From: CAYMCQ01 sp964389025
GTDB lineage: Bacteria; Verrucomicrobiota; Verrucomicrobiia; Limisphaerales; CAYMCQ01
Direction of reading: 5' to 3'
DNA: 64,000 nucleotides
NCBI GenBank assembly: GCA_964389025.1
Contig: CAYMCQ010000011.1
Coordinates: forward strand, 1-64,000
Position numbers and translations under genes: made by a program
Shown here: one piece after another, positions 21,222 to 30,080 of the stretch
Position numbering within the stretch: position 1 is the stretch's first letter
How the letters are laid out: each line of letters begins with the position of its first letter
Notes under the pieces: generated by a model
What the model was told of the DNA's origin: nothing
What the model saw: the letters and a program-made list of their open reading frames with translations, nothing else
Database searches by the model: none

Positions 21222-23719
21222 GAAGCCAGAGCCTAATTCTGTTTTGTCTGACCGGACTGTTTTTTGCGCGGCCATTAGCGACCAGCATTGCCGCGCCGGG
21301 CCAATCTCTCGAAGCCGCCCGCAGCCATTGGGCGTATCAACCGATAAAAGCCCCCGTGACGCCAAAAGTGAAAGCGGCAAAACGCGCGCAGTCGCCAGTT
21401 GACGCGTTCCTGCTTGCCAAGCTGGAAGAAAAAAATCTTTCGTTCGCACCGCCAGCCGACAAGCGGACCCTTCTCCGCCGTGTTTATTACGATCTCATCG
21501 GGTTGCCGCCGACGTTCAGGGAGATCCAAATCTTCGAGCGCGATCATTCGCGCGATGCGTTTGCGAAAGTTGTGGATCGCCTGCTTGCATCTCCGCGTTA
21601 CGGCGAGCGATGGGCGCGGCACTGGCTGGACGTGGCGCGCTTTGCCGACACGAAAGATCAGGTGCTGGCTTACGGGAAAGATGCGTTGCGTCCTTTCGCC
21701 TACACTTATCGCGATTATGTCATCCGCGCCTTCAACGAAGATTTGCCATTCGATCAATTCATTTGCGACCAGCTCGCGGCTGACCAAGTTGAACCGAAAA
21801 TTCCGCCGTGGCGGCTGGCTGCAATGGGTTTTCTGACGGTCGGTCGAGTCTATGACTCCAATCCGCACGACCAGATTGACGATCAGATTGACACGACGAC
21901 ACGCGGATTTCTCGGCATGACCGTCGCGTGCGCGCGCTGCCACGACCACAAATACGACGCCATTTATCAGAAGGACTATTACGCGCTTTACGGCGTGTTC
22001 GCGAGCACGGAGCGGCCTTACGACCTGCCTTTGATCGAAGATCCAAAAGACGTTGTGGGCGGAACCGAGTTCGAACAACAGCTTGCGAAGGCGCGGCAGG
22101 AATTGGAGCAGCACATTGACGCTGAGTTTGTGAAGCTTACCGAGAATTTCCGCCAGCGCATCGGCGATTACCTTGTTCGCGCCGCGACAACCAAGCCCGA
22201 TATCACCGAGACGACGCAATTTTATCTCTCGCTCGTGCCGGATGATTTTCGTCCGGCGCTCATGTTGCGCACCCGGCGGCTGATTCAGCAGCGGGCAAAC
22301 TCCGACGACCGTATTTTCGGTTTGTGGGCAGACTTGATGGAGCTGCCTGAAGAAAAACTTTCCTCGGACGCGGCTGCAGTTATCGCGGCGAAAAAACAAA
22401 AAGGCCCGACGCAATTCAATGCGCTGGTGGCGGAAGCGTTGTCAAAGGCGACGCTGACAAACAAAGCCTCCGTCGCGCGGGCTTATGGACAATTGCTGCG
22501 TGACATTTACGAGGAATCGAAAAAACCAGTCGCGGGAAGTCCGGGTTTGAATTCCGACCAAAAAGAATTGCTCGACCTTGTGACGGGCAAGGAAAGTCCG
22601 ATTTGGTTCTCGCGCCGCGATGCGCAGCTTCACATGTCCCGCGCCGAGAAAGATCGTTACAACGGCCTCGTTGCGAATCTCGACAAGATTCCTGCCAACG
22701 CCACAAACGCGCCGCCGGCCCGCGCGATGGTCGTCGCAGATTTGGCCGAGCCTTACGAGCCGCACATTTTCAAACGCGGCAATCCGTCGCGTCTCGGTGA
22801 TTCAGTTCCGCGCGGGTTCCTCACTGTTTTGAATGATGGCAACCCGACTCCGTTCAAGCGCGGCAGCGGACGGCTTGAACTGGCGCAGGCCATCGGATCG
22901 GCGAAAAATCCGCTGACCGCGCGGGTTTTTGTGAATCGCGTCTGGATGCATCACTTTGACGAGCCGCTGGTCGCTTCGACGACGGACTTCGGCGCGCGTT
23001 CTGAAAAGCCGGCGAATCTTGAATTGCTCGACTGGCTCGCGTCTGACTTCATCCGCTCTGGCTGGAGCGTAAAACATTTGCATCGAGTGATGCTGTTAAG
23101 TAGTGCGTATCAACAGGGTTCAAGTATTCAGTATTCAGCGTTCAGTAAAACGGGTCGCCCAACTGAAAACCGACCACTGAACACTGAAAACTCCTTGCTC
23201 TCGAACTTCCCGCGTCGGCGACTTGAGGTCGAAGCGATGCGCGACTCGCTGCTTGCGATTTCCGGCCAGCTTGATTTGAAAATGGCGGGTCGTTCCGTCG
23301 AAGGCGCGAGCGATCCGAACAATCATCGTCGCACCATTTACGGACTGGTTGACCGGCAGGATTTGCCGGCGTTTTATCGCGCGTTTGATTTTGCCGCGCC
23401 TGACCAGTGCGCCGAGCGCCGTCCGCGCACGACAGTTCCGCAGCAGGCATTGTTTGCGCTCAATTCGCCTTTCGTGATGGAACAAGCCCGCGCTTTGGCG
23501 GCGCGTCCTGAAATTTTGCGCGAAACGAAACCAGGAAATCGCGTGACCGCGTTGTTCCGCCGGGTGCTTGGCCGTTCGCCAACCAAAAATGAAATCACTT
23601 CCGCGCTTCAATTTATTGACGGCGCAAACCACGACGAGCAAGCCGAAACAGGCCTGATGCCGTGGGAACAATTTGCGCAGGTGTTGTTGATTTCAAATGA
23701 AGCCATCTTTGTAGATTGA
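21218..23719 (+). CDS. PSCyt2 (DUF1549) / PSD1 (DUF1553) protein
   Basis: 833 aa secreted protein of a family abundant in Planctomycetes and Verrucomicrobia. Signal peptide about 1-26, a short SHWAYQPIKAP lead-in, DUF1549 (about 65-290) with LLRRVYYDLIGLPPT, RYGERWARHWLDVARFADT and the CxxCH site VACARCHDHKYD, then DUF1553 (about 520-810: NPLTARVFVNRVWMHHF, APDQCAERRPRTTVPQQALFALNSPFV). The N-terminal PSCyt1 cytochrome domain common in the family is missing. A 7-bp repeat array (23123-23189) is inserted in the DUF1553 domain. Paired with DUF1501 downstream, as in polysaccharide utilisation loci of these phyla. Confidence 0.93.
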   Translation: MRSQSLILFCLTGLFFARPLATSIAAPGQSLEAARSHWAYQPIKAPVTPKVKAAKRAQSPVDAFLLAKLEEKNLSFAPPADKRTLLRRVYYDLIGLPPTFREIQIFERDHSRDAFAKVVDRLLASPRYGERWARHWLDVARFADTKDQVLAYGKDALRPFAYTYRDYVIRAFNEDLPFDQFICDQLAADQVEPKIPPWRLAAMGFLTVGRVYDSNPHDQIDDQIDTTTRGFLGMTVACARCHDHKYDAIYQKDYYALYGVFASTERPYDLPLIEDPKDVVGGTEFEQQLAKARQELEQHIDAEFVKLTENFRQRIGDYLVRAATTKPDITETTQFYLSLVPDDFRPALMLRTRRLIQQRANSDDRIFGLWADLMELPEEKLSSDAAAVIAAKKQKGPTQFNALVAEALSKATLTNKASVARAYGQLLRDIYEESKKPVAGSPGLNSDQKELLDLVTGKESPIWFSRRDAQLHMSRAEKDRYNGLVANLDKIPANATNAPPARAMVVADLAEPYEPHIFKRGNPSRLGDSVPRGFLTVLNDGNPTPFKRGSGRLELAQAIGSAKNPLTARVFVNRVWMHHFDEPLVASTTDFGARSEKPANLELLDWLASDFIRSGWSVKHLHRVMLLSSAYQQGSSIQYSAFSKTGRPTENRPLNTENSLLSNFPRRRLEVEAMRDSLLAISGQLDLKMAGRSVEGASDPNNHRRTIYGLVDRQDLPAFYRAFDFAAPDQCAERRPRTTVPQQALFALNSPFVMEQARALAARPEILRETKPGNRVTALFRRVLGRSPTKNEITSALQFIDGANHDEQAETGLMPWEQFAQVLLISNEAIFVD
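23123..23189 (+). repeat. Heptanucleotide array 6 (in CDS)
   Basis: AGTATTC, AGTATTC, AGCGTTC, AGTAAAA, then after an 11-base spacer ACTGAAA, ACCGACC, ACTGAAC, ACTGAAA. The two halves are inverted relative to each other. In frame inside DUF1553, encoding IQYSAFSKTGRPTENRPLN. Confidence 0.88.
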
Positions 23720-23725
23720 GTTGCC

Positions 23726-25171
23726 ATGAACCCTTTCGAACATCTTCCACCGCGTTTGCTGACCCGCCGCCAGATGCTTCGGCAGATGGGCACGGGCTTG
23801 GGAATGCTCGGCTTCGCTGCGTTGATGGGCAGGGCAGGTCTGCTTTCGACCGCAAATGCCGCGTCAGCCAATCCTCTCGCCGCGAAACCGCCGCAATTTC
23901 CCGCGCGCGCGAAGCGCATCATCCACATTTACCTCAACGGCGGGCCGTCGCAAGTGGACACGTTTGATCCGAAACCCGCGCTCACGAAATGGGCGGACAA
24001 AACAATTCCCACCGGCAATCTCGCCACCGAACGACCGACCGGCGCGGCTCTCGCGTCGCCGTTCAAGTTTCAGCGTTACGGGAAAAGTGGCCTCGAAGTC
24101 AGCGAAATTTTTTCCAAGACCGCGCAGCACGTTGACGACATTTGTTTCATCCGCTCGATGCAGGCGAACACGCCGAACCACGAGCAATCCATGCGGTTGA
24201 TGAATTGCGGCGACGAACGGTTGTCGCGACCGAGCTATGGCGCGTGGATCACTTATGGCATGGGCACGGAGAACGAAAATCTCCCCGGCTTCATCGCCAT
24301 GTGCCCCGGCCTGCCGGTGTCCGACGTGTCGAACTGGCGTTCCGCTTTTCTGCCCGGCATTTATCAAGGCACGCACATCAACACGAAAAAAACGAACCCG
24401 GAAGAGCTGATCGAAAACATCACAAACGCCCGGCTCACTCGCACCGCGCAACGCCGCCAGCTTGATTTGCTCGCGCAATTCAACGCCGAGCATCAGTCCC
24501 GCCGGGGCGGGAGCGACGACCCGCAGCTTGAAGCGCGCATTCAATCCTTTGAACTCGCTTACCGGATGCAACTCGAAGCCACCGATGCCTTCGACATTTC
24601 GAAGGAGCCTGCGGCGATTCGAGAGATGTATGGTGACAGCGTGCAATGCCGGCAACTTCTCATCGCGCGCCGCCTCGTCGAGCGCGGCGTGCGCGTCGTG
24701 CAATGTTATCACGGCGACGTTCAGCCGTGGGACAGCCACAATGAGATTGAGCAGGACCATCGCAAACTTGCAGGCCAGGTGGATCAGGGAATCTCCGCGC
24801 TGCTCACCGACCTCAAGCAACGCGGCTTGTTGAAGGACACGCTGGTGATTTGCGGCGGCGAATTTGGCAGGACACCGGCGGTTGAAATTCCATCACCCGG
24901 CACGCCCGGCAAAGGCAAGGGCCGCGACCATAATCACTACGGCTTTACCGTCTGGCTCGCCGGCGGTGGCGTGAAGGGCGGTCATGTTTACGGCGCGACG
25001 GATGAGTTCGGTTACCGCGCCGTCGAGAATCCCGTTCACGTCCATGATCTTCACGCAACGATGCTGCACCTGCTCGGCTTCGATCACGAGAAGCTGACTT
25101 ATCGCTACGCAGGGCGCGACTTTCGCCTGACCGACGTGAGTGGCGAAGTTGTGAAAGATATTCTCGCTTAG
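23726..25171 (+). CDS. DUF1501 Tat-exported protein
   Basis: 481 aa. Twin-arginine leader (LLTRRQMLRQMGTGLGMLGFAAL), then the DUF1501 sulfatase-like alkaline phosphatase fold: RIIHIYLNGGPSQVDTFDPKP (metal-site region), HVDDICFIRSMQANTPNHEQS, YGAWITYGMG, and near the end LVICGGEFGRTPAVE, NHYGFTVWLAGGGVKGGHVYGATDEFGY and HDLHATMLHLLGFDHEKLTYRYAGRDFRLTDV. These proteins are secreted partners of PSCyt2/PSD1 proteins; enzymatic activity is unproven. It starts 6 bp after the preceding stop, clearly an operon. Confidence 0.94.
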   Translation: MNPFEHLPPRLLTRRQMLRQMGTGLGMLGFAALMGRAGLLSTANAASANPLAAKPPQFPARAKRIIHIYLNGGPSQVDTFDPKPALTKWADKTIPTGNLATERPTGAALASPFKFQRYGKSGLEVSEIFSKTAQHVDDICFIRSMQANTPNHEQSMRLMNCGDERLSRPSYGAWITYGMGTENENLPGFIAMCPGLPVSDVSNWRSAFLPGIYQGTHINTKKTNPEELIENITNARLTRTAQRRQLDLLAQFNAEHQSRRGGSDDPQLEARIQSFELAYRMQLEATDAFDISKEPAAIREMYGDSVQCRQLLIARRLVERGVRVVQCYHGDVQPWDSHNEIEQDHRKLAGQVDQGISALLTDLKQRGLLKDTLVICGGEFGRTPAVEIPSPGTPGKGKGRDHNHYGFTVWLAGGGVKGGHVYGATDEFGYRAVENPVHVHDLHATMLHLLGFDHEKLTYRYAGRDFRLTDVSGEVVKDILA

Positions 25172-25216
25172 GCAAAATCAAGTTGACCCGCCCTTCAATC
25201 GGCTCAATATCCGCTG

Positions 25217-26851
25217 ATGCCCGAGACTGCCAACTGTGAATTGCCGACTGCTCGCTGCTCACTGCTAACTGTGAACTGCCGACTGCTCGCCTTGATAATT
25301 TTTTTTGGCGTGGCTGTCTGTTTGCAGAAACTTGGCGGGGCATACGAGGCTGAGTTCGGCAGCGAGCCGGATGAAGCAGCGCACTATGTGACCGGCCTTT
25401 GCGTGCGCGACTACATCGCGGGCGGCTTTCGCGAGACTGCAAACCCGCTGAACTACGCGAAAAAATATTACGAACATTATCCGAAGGTCGCGCTCGGCCA
25501 CTGGCCGCCGGTCTTCTATCTGATTCAATCCGCGTGGACGATTCCGTTGTCGCCCAGCCGCACGCCGGTGATGTTGCTGATGGCTTTTTTGACCGCGCTC
25601 ATCGCGACGACGTTGTTTTCCACGCTGCGGAAAGAATTTGGTTACTGGCAGGGAGTTTTCGGAGCGCTGCTGTTTCTCTTACTGCCGCTGACGCAACGAT
25701 TCTCAATGGCGGTGATGACGGAAATTCCCATCGCCCTGTTCGCGCTCGCCGCGACGATTTCGTTCGGAAAATTTTTGGATAGTGAAAAGACTCGTGACGC
25801 CGTCTGGTTCGGAGTTTTTGCATCGCTGGCGATTCTCACAAAACAATCCGCTCTCGCGCTGGCGTTTGTCCCCGTGTTTGGGATTTTGCTCGCGCGGAAG
25901 TTTTATTTGTTGAAACGGTTCAGCTTTTGGTCGTCTGCTGTGGTTGTTTTTATCCTCTGTGCGCCGTGGAATCTGCTGACATACAAATTTGCGAGCGAGG
26001 GCTGGGCGGACGAGGGATGGGGATGGGCGTTCACGAGCAAGGCGATTCCGTTTTATCCGACGAAACTTTATCTAACACTCGGCGCGGCGGCGACTGTGCT
26101 GGCGGTTTTTGGTTTGTTAGCAAAGTTGAAGGACGCGCGGCAGCGCGTCCCTACCAGCGGAATATGGATTGCAGCGGCTGGACTTTTATTTGGCGTCGTT
26201 TGTTTTCACGTCATCGTGCCGGTCGGTTTTGAAGACCGGCATCTGATTCCGGCGCTGCCGGCAGTTGTCCTCTTCGGAGTAGCTGGTTTGAATTGTGTCA
26301 TTGCCTGGATAAATCAAAAGAAAGTAAGAGAAGGTCTTGTGATTTTGCTGTTTGTTGCCGCTTTCTCTTTCGGTAGAGAACTGTTCACGTGGCCGCACAA
26401 AGGCTATCGCGGCTTCGGTGATGTTGCAGAATTTCTTTTGAGCAAACCAGAAGTGGCGAAGGAAAAATTTCTTGTTGCATCCGACGCGCGAGGGGAGGGG
26501 ATGTTCATTTCCGAAATGGCGATGCGAGAGAAACGTCCCGGCCACGTCATCAAACGCGCGAGCAAGGAACTGGCGAGCAGTTCGTGGAGCGGCGGCGGTT
26601 ACAAGGCGAAGTTTGAGAATGAAGCGATGCTCATAAATTTTCTCCGGACCAACTCGATCCGCCAAGTCGTGCTCGACACTTCGCTCGGCAAAAACATGCG
26701 CAAGGATTACCACGAGTTGCTGTCGCGTGCGATGGAGCAGGGCGGTTTCGCGTTGGAAAAAAGCTTTCCCATCGAGCGCGGCGGGAAACGCATTGGCGAT
26801 GGGATTCGCTTGTATCGGGCGGGTGAAGGCGTTCAATCCAAACGTGGGTAA
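25217..26851 (+). CDS. GT39/GT83-like polytopic glycosyltransferase
   Basis: 544 aa integral membrane protein with about 10 TM segments. The first periplasmic loop has FGSEPDEAAHYVTG, where the Asp-Glu pair matches the catalytic acidic residue of PMT/ArnT-type (GT-C) transferases using polyprenyl-phosphate sugars; LGHWPPVFYLIQ and MAVMTEIPIALFALAATI also fit that fold. The C-terminal 130 residues are soluble. The first 25 residues are encoded by a 7-bp repeat array (25225-25287), so the true start may lie further in. It follows the DUF1501 gene by 45 bp. An ~26 bp hairpin repeat is read through at 26131-26156 (KDARQRVPTSG). Confidence 0.8.
   Translation: MPETANCELPTARCSLLTVNCRLLALIIFFGVAVCLQKLGGAYEAEFGSEPDEAAHYVTGLCVRDYIAGGFRETANPLNYAKKYYEHYPKVALGHWPPVFYLIQSAWTIPLSPSRTPVMLLMAFLTALIATTLFSTLRKEFGYWQGVFGALLFLLLPLTQRFSMAVMTEIPIALFALAATISFGKFLDSEKTRDAVWFGVFASLAILTKQSALALAFVPVFGILLARKFYLLKRFSFWSSAVVVFILCAPWNLLTYKFASEGWADEGWGWAFTSKAIPFYPTKLYLTLGAAATVLAVFGLLAKLKDARQRVPTSGIWIAAAGLLFGVVCFHVIVPVGFEDRHLIPALPAVVLFGVAGLNCVIAWINQKKVREGLVILLFVAAFSFGRELFTWPHKGYRGFGDVAEFLLSKPEVAKEKFLVASDARGEGMFISEMAMREKRPGHVIKRASKELASSSWSGGGYKAKFENEAMLINFLRTNSIRQVVLDTSLGKNMRKDYHELLSRAMEQGGFALEKSFPIERGGKRIGDGIRLYRAGEGVQSKRG
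25225..25287 (+). repeat. Heptanucleotide array 7 (in CDS)
   Basis: Nine consecutive 7-mers: GACTGCC, AACTGTG, AATTGCC, GACTGCT, CGCTGCT, CACTGCT, AACTGTG, AACTGCC, GACTGCT. Encodes the N-terminus TANCELPTARCSLLTVNCRLL of the glycosyltransferase (split here as TANCELPTARC and SLLTVNCRLL). Confidence 0.92.
26131..26156. repeat. Short GGACGCGCGGCAGCGCGTCC palindrome in CDS
   Basis: A 20-base perfect palindrome-like unit GGACGCGC/GCGCGTCC with flanking CCTACC. A related GCGCGGCAGCGCAGCCCTACC unit occurs in hemG (63051-63114). In frame in the glycosyltransferase. Confidence 0.7.
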
Positions 26852-26893
26852 GTTCCGGTTGCGCGACCGCAAAATGTAACTTAGGTTTTTGAC

Positions 26894-27472
26894 ATGAAAA
26901 AAATTGCCAAGATATTCCTGTTGAGTTGTGCAGCCGCTTTTTTTGCGGCGATTCAAACATCGAACGCGGAAATACCCACAGCCTTTGAAGTCATCAAAGA
27001 AGCCAATCGTCATGTGGGCGATGACACCAGGGACAGGATAGTTCAAATCCGCTCGGAAAAATCCGTGGGAGATTTGTCGCCAAACATTTGGTATGTGGTT
27101 TTTTATGATCCGGACGCCACGTTCAAGGCTACTGAGGTAAAAGTTGGCGCCGGCAAAAAGATGGATGTGAAACGCCCGGCGCGCGTTCTCGAATACCTGG
27201 ACGCCGACAAGGTGTTGGACAAGAAAAAGATGAACGTGGATTCGGACAAGGCGTTACAAACGGCGGCGAAAGAGCCGTTGCTTGAAAAGCTGACGCTTAA
27301 AGCGTCGCAACTATGGCTTGAATCGCGCGTCGGCGTGCCGACGTGGCGGGTCCGTCTCTGGGCGGCGAAGTTACAAAACCCGAACAGGCACGTGGACATC
27401 GGCGAGGTTTTCGTGTCTGCTGAAGATGGCAAAGTAACAAAGCTCGATTTGCACATTAATCGAGTGGATTGA
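26894..27472 (+). CDS. Exported protein of unknown function (192 aa)
   Basis: Signal peptide about 1-25 (MKKIAKIFLLSCAAAFFAA...SNAEIP). The mature part is a small mixed alpha/beta domain: PTAFEVIKEANRHVGDD, WYVVFYDPDATFKATEVKVGAG, KASQLWLESRVGVPTWRVRLWAAKL, then VDIGEVFVSAEDGKVTKLDLHIN. The last part looks like PepSY-type beta hairpins, suggestive only. It is followed 9 bp later by another small exported-protein gene. Confidence 0.72.
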   Translation: MKKIAKIFLLSCAAAFFAAIQTSNAEIPTAFEVIKEANRHVGDDTRDRIVQIRSEKSVGDLSPNIWYVVFYDPDATFKATEVKVGAGKKMDVKRPARVLEYLDADKVLDKKKMNVDSDKALQTAAKEPLLEKLTLKASQLWLESRVGVPTWRVRLWAAKLQNPNRHVDIGEVFVSAEDGKVTKLDLHINRVD

Positions 27473-27481
27473 TGGCCTGAG

Positions 27482-27823
27482 ATGAAAAGCGCGAAGCCTA
27501 TTGCAGTTTTGATTTTGTTCGCGGCAGTTTCCGTTTTTGCCAGCCGCCCGGTCCGGCATGCGGACGGTCATTTGAGTCCGGCGAAAAAAAGACTATCCCC
27601 GGTCAAATCGAACAACGATGCGCCGTCAGTTTCGCCCAATGCGCAGCCCAAGCCCCGGCCCGCAGAGAACATCACGCGCCAGATTCATCGGCGCTTGCAA
27701 AACAATCTGGCGCCAGCGCCGAACAGACGTTATGGAAAAACGCCGCGCTCGGATGAGCCAGTTTTACTTAATCGTCGAAATGTTTCCCGTATGTCGAAGG
27801 TTGGCTCGAAACATCGGCCATGA
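27482..27823 (+). CDS. Small exported basic protein (113 aa)
   Basis: Signal peptide about 1-22 (MKSAKPIAVLILFAAVSVFAS), then a Pro/Arg/Asn-rich, low-complexity basic stretch (NAQPKPRPAENITRQIHRRL, LAPAPNRRYGK). No fold recognised. Its last 60 bp overlap the end of the convergent propeller gene (27764-28900). Real coding status is moderately supported by the signal peptide and the close spacing to the gene before. Confidence 0.55.
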   Translation: MKSAKPIAVLILFAAVSVFASRPVRHADGHLSPAKKRLSPVKSNNDAPSVSPNAQPKPRPAENITRQIHRRLQNNLAPAPNRRYGKTPRSDEPVLLNRRNVSRMSKVGSKHRP

Positions 27824-28900
27824 AGTTTTCGCAAGCGGCGAGGTTCCCTGAAGCGCGAAAAGTTTCCCGTCCCACGTTGTGACGAGGATCGTTCCGTTCG
27901 GAGCGACTGCCGGTGAAGCCACAACCTGCGAGCCAAGCCATGAACTCCATTTCCAGTTTTTGGCACCGTCAACGGCGGACAAGGTAAAAAACTGCGTCCC
28001 AAAATAAATCGTGCCGTCGGCAGCGACTGCGGGCGACGAATCAACGCGGCCCTGGGTTTCTATCTCCCATTTTTTCATTCCATCGGTGCTGATTGCGAAA
28101 AGCTTGGTGCTCACACCGACGAAAATATTTCCATCCTTGTCGAGGGCGGGGGACGACTCGCTGATGCCGCCGGTCTTCAACGCCCACCTTTTCTTCCCGT
28201 CCGGCGCGAGCGCATAAAAGTTTCCATCAAGCGAAGTGAAATAAACCGTTCCATCAGCGGCAATCGCCGGAGAAGAAATGATTTGTCCGCCCGTTGCGAA
28301 CCCCCATTTTTTCGCCCCGCTGGAGTTTAGCGCATAAAATGTTTTGTCGTGCGAGCCGAAATAAATTGTGCCGTCAGCGCCAATAGCCGGTGAAGAAACG
28401 ATTGGTCCGCTTGTGGCAAAAACCCATTTCTTCCTTCCATCTGGCGACAGCGCGTAAAAACTTTTGTCCCACGAGCCAAAATAGATTGTCCCGTTTGTGC
28501 CGATGGCGGCTGACGAATCAACCCATCCTTCGGTAGCAAAAGTCCATTTGCGTTTTCCCGTGGGCGCAATCGAGTGGAGTTTGCGGTCGCGGCTGCCGAT
28601 GTAAATCGTGCCATCGTCTGCGATTGCCGGCGACGAGCGCGTCTCTCGCCCTGTCTGGTAAATCCATTTCTGCGCGCCTTTTGGGTTGACGGCGTAAACC
28701 ACTCCTCGCCACGAGCCGAAATAAATCGTTCCGTCTGGCGCGACTGCAGGCGAAGAATCATTGTTGTAGCTCGGAAACTGGAAAGTCCAAAGATTGGTTC
28801 CCTGCGGTATTTGCCCAAAGGCGGTGTGCGGGAAAAGAAATCCCACGCAAAGCAGTAGGGCGGCGCGAAAGAAATTTGCCCGCGGAACAGTCCGGTTCAT
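27764..28900 (-). CDS. Secreted PQQ-type beta-propeller protein (BamB-like)
   Basis: 378 aa. Signal peptide about 1-29 (ending FPHTAFG). Then eight propeller blades with the repeat GTIYFGSxDKxFYALxxxGxKKWxFxTxGxIxSSPAI. Such proteins are extracytoplasmic binding scaffolds; the AxDxGxxYxGxxxxxxYAL pattern is that of PQQ-like repeats, but tryptophan-docking residues for a PQQ cofactor are not evident. The ATG overlaps the stop of the HydE-like gene (TAATG), so the two are translationally coupled. The repeats share a nearly constant DNA unit of about 120 bp. Confidence 0.9.
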   Translation of the reverse strand: MNRTVPRANFFRAALLLCVGFLFPHTAFGQIPQGTNLWTFQFPSYNNDSSPAVAPDGTIYFGSWRGVVYAVNPKGAQKWIYQTGRETRSSPAIADDGTIYIGSRDRKLHSIAPTGKRKWTFATEGWVDSSAAIGTNGTIYFGSWDKSFYALSPDGRKKWVFATSGPIVSSPAIGADGTIYFGSHDKTFYALNSSGAKKWGFATGGQIISSPAIAADGTVYFTSLDGNFYALAPDGKKRWALKTGGISESSPALDKDGNIFVGVSTKLFAISTDGMKKWEIETQGRVDSSPAVAADGTIYFGTQFFTLSAVDGAKNWKWSSWLGSQVVASPAVAPNGTILVTTWDGKLFALQGTSPLAKTSWPMFRANLRHTGNISTIK

Positions 28901-29958
28901 TAGACGTGTCGCGATTCGGCGATGGCGCGCTCGATTTTCGGAGGCGCGTGCGAGCCGTTGATTTTTTTCGCCGCGTAAAAATCCGCGAGGCTTTGTTTCG
29001 ACGCGCTCAATCCCTCAGCGGCGACTGCCGTCAGGATTCTTTCCTCGGTCATGATGAAACGGTCGCGTTTGTAGAGCAGATAATCGCCGCGCATGTCATC
29101 CGGCGTCAGGTTGATCGTCACGAGATTAGCTCCCGTGCGCAGGCCGCGCCGATAACCGCAGCCCGGCTCGGCCAGATTCAGCGCGCTCACCGCAGGAATC
29201 ACCCAGTCGGGGCGCATCAGTCGCAGCGCGGCCATGCAATTCAAAGTCTGCTCGATGTCCGCGACGGGAGCTTGTGCGAGCGGAGTTTCGTCGCCGGGGA
29301 TGAACGGACTGACGCTGCAACCATCAAGGGGCAATTCGCTTGCGAGCGAAAAATTTTCCAGCAAGTCGTTGTCGTTCTGTCCGGGCAATCCTGAAATAAA
29401 ACCTGAACTCACCTTCCAACCTTCCGACGACAGCAGCCGGATGTGCGCAATCCGTTCGTCAAAACTCCCCGGTGCCCTGAAGTCGGCATATTTTTCCCTG
29501 TTCGCAATCTCGAACTTCAAGATGTAAATGGCCGCGCCCGCCGCTTTCAATTCCGCGTAAAGTTCGCGCGTGAGAGTCCCGAGGCAGACGCTGATTCCCA
29601 AATTTGTTTCGCGCGCCAAGGTTTTTATCAGTGGAAGAACGACTTCGCGGATGGCGACAGGGTCTTCGCCCGCCTGAATGTTCACGTCCGTCACGAAACC
29701 CGGGCGGTGCCCGATGAGCATCTCGGCAAGTTGTTCGTGCCGGGCACGGTGGCGGGCAAGCGTGCGGTTGTCACGGCGCATCCCGCAGTAGGAGCAGTTC
29801 CTCCGACAATAGTTCGAAACCTCCACGACGGCGCGAACAAAAACCTTTCTTCCAAACCTGCTTTGTGCGGCTTCGGCAGCTTGCGCGTGGAGCTCTTCCT
29901 GTTCGACTCCACGGCAGCCCAACATTTCGCGCGTGGGCGTGAAACACACATGGTTCAT
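28900..29958 (-). CDS. HydE/PylB/BioB-like radical SAM protein
   Basis: 352 aa. The Fe-S motif is C51-x3-C55-x2-C58 (YCRRNCSYCGMRRDN), as in HydE, followed by INIQAGEDP-like GEDPVAIREVVLPLI, the SAM-binding YILKFEIANREKY, GFISGLPGQNDNDLLENF and SPFIPGDETPLAQ. Length matches HydE (about 350). HydE normally acts in [FeFe]-hydrogenase H-cluster assembly, but no hydF, hydG or hydrogenase is visible here, so the substrate may differ. The ATG at 29958 is preferred over a 12-residue extension. Coupled to the propeller gene. Confidence 0.85.
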   Translation of the reverse strand: MNHVCFTPTREMLGCRGVEQEELHAQAAEAAQSRFGRKVFVRAVVEVSNYCRRNCSYCGMRRDNRTLARHRARHEQLAEMLIGHRPGFVTDVNIQAGEDPVAIREVVLPLIKTLARETNLGISVCLGTLTRELYAELKAAGAAIYILKFEIANREKYADFRAPGSFDERIAHIRLLSSEGWKVSSGFISGLPGQNDNDLLENFSLASELPLDGCSVSPFIPGDETPLAQAPVADIEQTLNCMAALRLMRPDWVIPAVSALNLAEPGCGYRRGLRTGANLVTINLTPDDMRGDYLLYKRDRFIMTEERILTAVAAEGLSASKQSLADFYAAKKINGSHAPPKIERAIAESRHV

Positions 29959-30080
29959 GCGCGCCGAACTTAGCTGCTTCGAGCCTGAGCGCAATCCAAA
30001 ATCTCTTCCGCCCGACGCGCCGACCTGGATAAATCAAAATTCTGCTTGCGCCAGTCCACCGCTCGAAAACATTCTCGCCC

